Positions 59,436 through 64,000 of a stretch of DNA of 64,000 nt are shown here, piece after piece. The stretch covers positions 15,113,675 to 15,177,674 of the forward strand of contig NC_087076.1 in assembly GCF_026151205.1 (NCBI RefSeq), read 5' to 3'. How positions within the stretch are numbered: position 1 is the first letter of the stretch; each line of letters begins with the position of its first letter. Made by a program: the position numbers and the translations under genes. Origin of the DNA: Bolinopsis microptera. Its lineage: Eukaryota > Ctenophora > Tentaculata > Lobata > Bolinopsidae. The notes below the pieces were generated by a model, which saw only the letters and a program-made list of their open reading frames with translations, was not told where the DNA came from and did not search any database.

Positions 59436-60426
59436 AATGACATTGCAGAATGTTCAGCCATTTTGCACAAGCTTTTTAAATTCAGTAATCTCCTCTCTAA
59501 CTAAACTCAGTGCATGGAACGTTTCCTCAGAACACTCCATAACGGATAACCTAATACCATCAGCTTTGAGGAAAATAAAGAATGGCTGGAAATTTACGGG
59601 TCAATTGTTTACAGGAATTCCGTCTTCTTCAAAGGACCACTGTTGTATAATATGATTTTAAAAGCAGAACCAACCCCACCATCAGCATATCACTCAATAT
59701 TGAGCATCTTCAAAAATCATACAAAAGAGGTCCTGATTAAAATACAAAAACGAGGAGAACTTCATAGCATAGCTGGGAAATTGAAAATTTTACCTTAAAA
59801 TATTTGTGGACTCCGTCAGTCCTCTATAAATCACAAAATTCCGACTTTAATGTACACGGAGAACTAGTTGCCTAACGCGATAATTAACTCTGCAATTTTT
59901 ATATCACTGACCGAATGTTAACACATGTAATGTTCCAAAAAATACCTATATATTATTGATTATATTATATTGAATGGATTTCAATTGTGACAGAATTTTC
60001 TACCAACACATGCATGAGCGCTTCTGGCGACTAACTCGATTAAAAACTTTTTAAATTTACACCTTATCTAAATTTTCTTATAAAAACTATGTTAATTTAA
60101 GATTATAATAAGAAACATAATTTGAACAAAATACCATGAAGTCGCCAGGGGTACTCCTCACTCACCATTTTCATACGGATCATATTTGTGTGCTTTTGTA
60201 CGTTTTTATATTTTTCTATGATTGATGTAAATAAAATTGTTGAGGCGTTAGTGCCGAGTTTACTTCTGGTGAACTCCCCGAATAAAACAAACATCTAGAT
60301 AAAATAAATTTGTATCAGTATAAAAACTTACTAGAAATAACCAAAAATACTGCAACAATACAATGAAATTTGAAGAAAATACTAGTGGTTTTGTCTCCAA
60401 AAGATTTTAAACCGATAATGTACAGC
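59436..60426. other. Intergenic 3' of the oxidase
   Basis: No gene recognised. Short frames near 59437-59655 (plus) and 60103-60294 (minus) have no domain. Confidence 0.45.
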
Positions 60427-62348
60427 TTACCCACCACACAACCAAGACGAGCTGCACTTAAATTGAAGACCAGCTCTGAATCTTTTCTTCTCAGCTAGCT
60501 CAGTACAATCGCAGGTCACTGAGTGGGGCGTCTGCAATTTGCCGGACAAATCACAGGAAGGGTAATCTTTCGGGAATTCAGTTTGGGAAAACATATAGTT
60601 TCCTTAGTTAATGACAAAACCCATTCCTTCCAGCAGATGTACATGCGCGTCACAGTGAAAAAACCAGACGACAGGATTGTCAGTGTTAATTCTTAGGGCA
60701 ACAGCTCCTCCAGCGGGCATGATGACAGTGTCTTTCAGAACACCCTGAGTTGGTCTCCTCATCAGCTGCTCTATTGGCTTTGAAAATGCTGTTGCTGGGT
60801 CTAGAAGTGGACACGCTTTGTTAGCACACGTTGCAGTTCCTCTGGTGGCGATCTCTAAAACCTCGAAGGTATGTCCATGAAGATGCATCGGGTGATTGCC
60901 GAAATTTTTATTTCTAAGAACTATGGTGACTGATTTATTCGTAGGTAAAGATAGGACTAGCGAGTGCGGGCTCAGTTCATATGTAGCAGACGCCATAATA
61001 CTCGGTTTTTGTGAGAGTATATTCTGGGTAAATGCATTCTTATTTATTGAGACGAACCATCCTCCCAAGAAATCGAAATCAACCGTATGAAACTCTTCTG
61101 CTGAATCAAGTGAATCCTGTAGCACAGCTGGAACAAGATCGGTAACAGGATGACACCTAAAATCGGGTTCATCGAAATATTTACAATTAAGGATTTCCAA
61201 CTCTTTCATGTTGACTTTTAGATGCTTGCCTGGGGGAACTAAGTCGTTGTAATCTACGGATTTGTCTTTCCTCACTCTTAAGATACCCAAAATTCCTTTG
61301 TCTTGGTTCTTTGACGTTGTCATTGCTCTAACCCAAATATTTTCAGCCGGATTCGTTATGTTAAAAGTTACTAACACATCATATCTCTCTCCAACATGAA
61401 CCTGTATGACATCAGTTTCAAAGGGTTCTACAGAATGTCCATCAGTGGCAACCACGGTAGCTTGTATCCATCAATACTAAAGAAGTAGGCAAAATTGTCA
61501 CCACCATTTATGATTCGAAACCTGTATTCACCATTTCGTATCTTCATTTCATGCTGTTCTTCTCCATTTAGTACCCCAGATGCCCATGCAAACACTCCGC
61601 TTCCACTAGATCCTTCGAAACTCTTATCAGAAAATTTAACTTTGGAACTCTGCAACAATGGGAAGTCGAAGCCTAAATAGTTTGGATAGAGGTCCCTGTA
61701 GAAAAGAATTATTTCATTCCCCATTTGGTATGAATCTTTGAGCCCAGCCTGGTCATGATTGATGGTTGCGTCGATATCATGAACGACTAGAGGTCCCCTG
61801 ATAAATTTTTGGCCAGATGGGTTCCACTTATTATGGGAGTGGTACCAGTAGGTACCGGGCTGTTCATTGACCACGAAATGGTACAGATACGATTCCCCTG
61901 GGGCTATGGGACACTGTGTAACACCTTCAACGCCATCATATATTTGTTGTCCTTTCATGTGAAATCCGTGCCAGTGGATGGTCAATCCACCATCTGTTAG
62001 CCCGTTTTTCACATTCACAGAGAGGGTCTCACCTTTTTTCACGTGAATGACTGGCCCTTTAATATGTCCATGGATGGTGTTCACAATGTAGGTTCGATCA
62101 CCGATAATTTTAGCTGTTTGTTTAGTTTCAAAGTTATACTTTCTAACACCTATTTCGGAACCAGAGCGTACCGATACAAGTGCAACAGCAATAAGAGCAC
62201 CCGCTAGAACTAATGCTAGAATGCCACCGATGATAGCCAGTTGCAGTCTTCCCATCCTGCGAGATTTCCCTGGTCTTGATCCTTATAGAGGTAGAGTTTT
62301 ACCAGCTCCAGGACTGGAGGGACTCTCTTCCGGAGGAAGGTCCGCCAT
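60427..62348 (-). pseudogene. Membrane-anchored multicopper oxidase (laccase-like), degenerate
   Basis: The reading in one exon is: cytoplasmic start MADLPPEESPSSPG.. (ATG 62348), basic stretch, one transmembrane anchor (LAIIGGILALVLAGALIAVA), then three cupredoxin domains with copper sites HWHGFH, WYHSH, HPMHLHGHTFEV and HCDAHVHLLEGM. Laccases oxidise phenols or metals using O2. Lesions: in-frame TAA at 62285-62283 between the N-terminal tail and the anchor; one base missing near 61460 (..YKL then ..VVATDG in another frame); in-frame TAA at 60606-60604, after which 58 open residues with the typical FPKDYPSC end continue to 60427. The HCH copper motif reads HCD. Together these suggest a decaying gene. 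A start at 62255 would skip the first stop. Confidence 0.8.
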
Positions 62349-62426
62349 TTTTATTCCTGAATTGTTGCTTATGACTTGAGTAAAAAGAATAGGGTACAAA
62401 ATAATTATCGTACTTACAGCTTTATT

Positions 62427-62482
62427 AAGACTGGTATAATGACATTTCTTGCCTAAGACTGGTATAATGACATTTCTTGCCT
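62427..62482. repeat. 28-bp direct duplication upstream of the oxidase
   Basis: AAGACTGGTATAATGACATT..TGCCTA occurs twice in tandem about 80-130 bases upstream of the oxidase ATG. Confidence 0.85.
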
Positions 62483-62564
62483 AACGGTATCTCAAAAGTT
62501 TAAATAACTTGTGCAACTCTCGTTCCTAATGTTTTGATTATCAAATATTATATGATAGTAAACT

Positions 62565-62765
62565 AATTGTTTACTGTACGTGACGATTGCTTACTGTACG
62601 TGACGTGTTTGTTTACTGCACGTGTGATGTGCGTTTTTACTGCACGTGTGGCGTGTGTTTAGACTGTACGTGACGTGTATTTACTGTACGTGACGATTAT
62701 TTACTGTGCGTGACGTGTGTTTTTACTGCACGTGTGATGTGTTTTTATACTCTACGTGTGATGTG
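62565..62765. repeat. Irregular TACGTGAC / CACGTG repeats
   Basis: Repeated words of the type TTTACTGTACGTGACG and TTTACTGCACGTGTGATG, spaced irregularly (about 20-25 bases). Many contain a CACGTG-like E-box core. The block continues into the 251-bp duplication. Confidence 0.7.
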
Positions 62766-63146
62766 TGTTTAAAAAACTATAGTTGGTTCGTGCGCACTTT
62801 ACACATTTTAAAAACACAACACACCAAATTGAAACGACCTAAATTCACGCATTTAAGAAGCTTATAAAAAAATTTTAAATTTTTATCCAAACCTACGTGT
62901 GGCGTGTGTTTAGACTGTACGTGACGTGTATTTACTGTACGTGACGATTATTTACTGTGCGTGACGTGTGTTTTTACTGCACGTGTGATGTGTTTATATA
63001 CTCTACGTGTGATGTGTGTTTAAAAAACTATAGTTGGTTCGTGCGCACTTTACACATTTTAAAAACACAACACACCAAATTGAAACGACCTAAATTCACG
63101 CATTTAAGAAGCTTATAAAAAAATTTTAAATTTTTATCCAAACCTA
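62644..63146. repeat. 251-bp tandem duplication
   Basis: ACGTGTGGCGTGTGTTTAGA begins at 62644 and again at 62895; the two 251-base units are identical apart from one or two bases (TTTTTATACTC versus TTTATATACTC). The duplication is recent, or an assembly duplicate. Confidence 0.93.
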
Positions 63147-64000
63147 GGATCGCCTGCAAGATCTAAGGCAAACGCACATTACGTACTTTTCCCGAAAAAA
63201 TTACGCACAAACCAACTATGAATTTAAACAATTAACTGCAAGGTTGTAAATATTAGAGGCAACACTCTATTTATATATGTGCGACGGGTACAGAATCGCA
63301 CTTTTAGCCGTTGGACGCATATATTGATATATTCGCACTAAACTTGACATTTATCCGCGTTATCGCACATATTTGCACACAAACAAAATTTATTCAATTA
63401 AAATTCGTACAGAGATCAGCCATGAAGGATGGTTCAGAAAATAAAAGGGAAAAAGTCGAAAGAGTTTGATGGTTGAGAAAGTTGTGCAACTTGTACGAGG
63501 GTCTGTGGCTTTATACCAGGACGTGACGTGACACGTTACCTATGTAATCGATAACGTGACACGTCACCAGTCACGTATCTAGTATAACTATAAATAAGAA
63601 GGGTTTTTTATTCCCTATTAGTTTATATTTATATTACCCTAGCACTAAAGCTAAAGTGAGTTACCGACGATGCGATGATATGCACTCCTCGAGATTAATT
63701 GAATTTGCATTTTTTTCTTTCTATGTCAATTTTCCATCCCTATACAGTCACGATCGTTTCCAACCGTCACGATCTTTTCCGACCGTCACGATCTTGTTTT
63801 GCAATCAGAACTGAAAGTTCTTACTTCTTGCAGCGGATCTGACCAGGCCAATGTCTATCGTCATTTAAGTGTCTTTTTGCTTTTGTGACTGACCAACTTT
63901 TCCAAACTTTTAAAAGCTTTTCCACATGCTAAAGGCCATTCAAATTAACAAAATAATTTTTAATTCTTAAAGTCATAATACAGCGTTACTTACTTGGGTT
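63147..64000. other. Right flank, no gene seen
   Basis: AT-rich. Short repeats include GACACGTTACC/GACACGTCACC near 63520-63570 and three CCGTCACGATC(G/T)T words near 63745-63795. No coding region supported. Confidence 0.5.

Overview
This window looks like nuclear DNA of an invertebrate animal. Genes have spliceosomal introns (GT..AG), protein families are metazoan (LDL-receptor-class-A GPCRs, BTB proteins, lipase maturation factor, NPRL3, glomulin, GAPR-1-like CAP proteins, a membrane-anchored multicopper oxidase), the sequence is AT-rich, and small DNA transposons, minisatellites and G/C homopolymers are frequent. A non-bilaterian animal, perhaps a cnidarian, is my best guess, but nothing here proves the taxon.

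Layout. 1-1550: gene-free. 1554-9797: two tandem minus-strand LDLa-GPCR copies (A and B) separated by a 5'-truncated LINE with a restriction-like endonuclease. Both GPCR copies are damaged, A in the ectodomain and B in the membrane domain. 11572-27118: a cluster of four class I SAM methyltransferase genes (MT1 frameshifted, MT2-MT4 intact, all two-exon with the same intron position), one methyltransferase 3' relic, and three single-exon BTB genes, interrupted by a probable glomulin gene at 23517-25335. 27475-29112: NPRL3, a GATOR1 subunit, in one exon. 29553-41572: a 12-exon LMF2-like gene whose large introns hold an intronless 7TM receptor, two minus-strand hypothetical genes, a 13-copy 47-bp minisatellite, a 170-bp CT microsatellite and a 1.39-kb palindromic TTAA-flanked element. 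42047-43456: a second TTAA-flanked element. 44083-46742 and 51504-53579: two five-exon minus-strand CAP genes with identical exon lengths. 53600-60400: gene-poor, rich in short transposons. 60427-62348: a multicopper oxidase (laccase) with several disabling lesions. 62400-63150: tandem duplications upstream of it.

The most unusual signal is that four exon-intron boundaries sit at the edge of tandem arrays whose unit contains the splice site itself: the exon-4 donor of both CAP genes (54 bp x5 and 55 bp x10, unrelated intronic sequence) and both the acceptor and the donor of LMF2 exon 8. At the three donors, reading past the exon-proximal site meets an in-frame stop within a few codons, so the extra donors look like decoys. 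A second theme is paralogue homogenisation: near-identical tracts in the GPCR pair, the BTB 5' ends and the last CAP exon lie next to much more diverged sequence. A third is that several otherwise well-preserved genes carry single-base indels, which could be real decay or residual assembly error. Coordinates of spliced genes were worked out by hand from splice consensus, reading frame and paralogue comparison.
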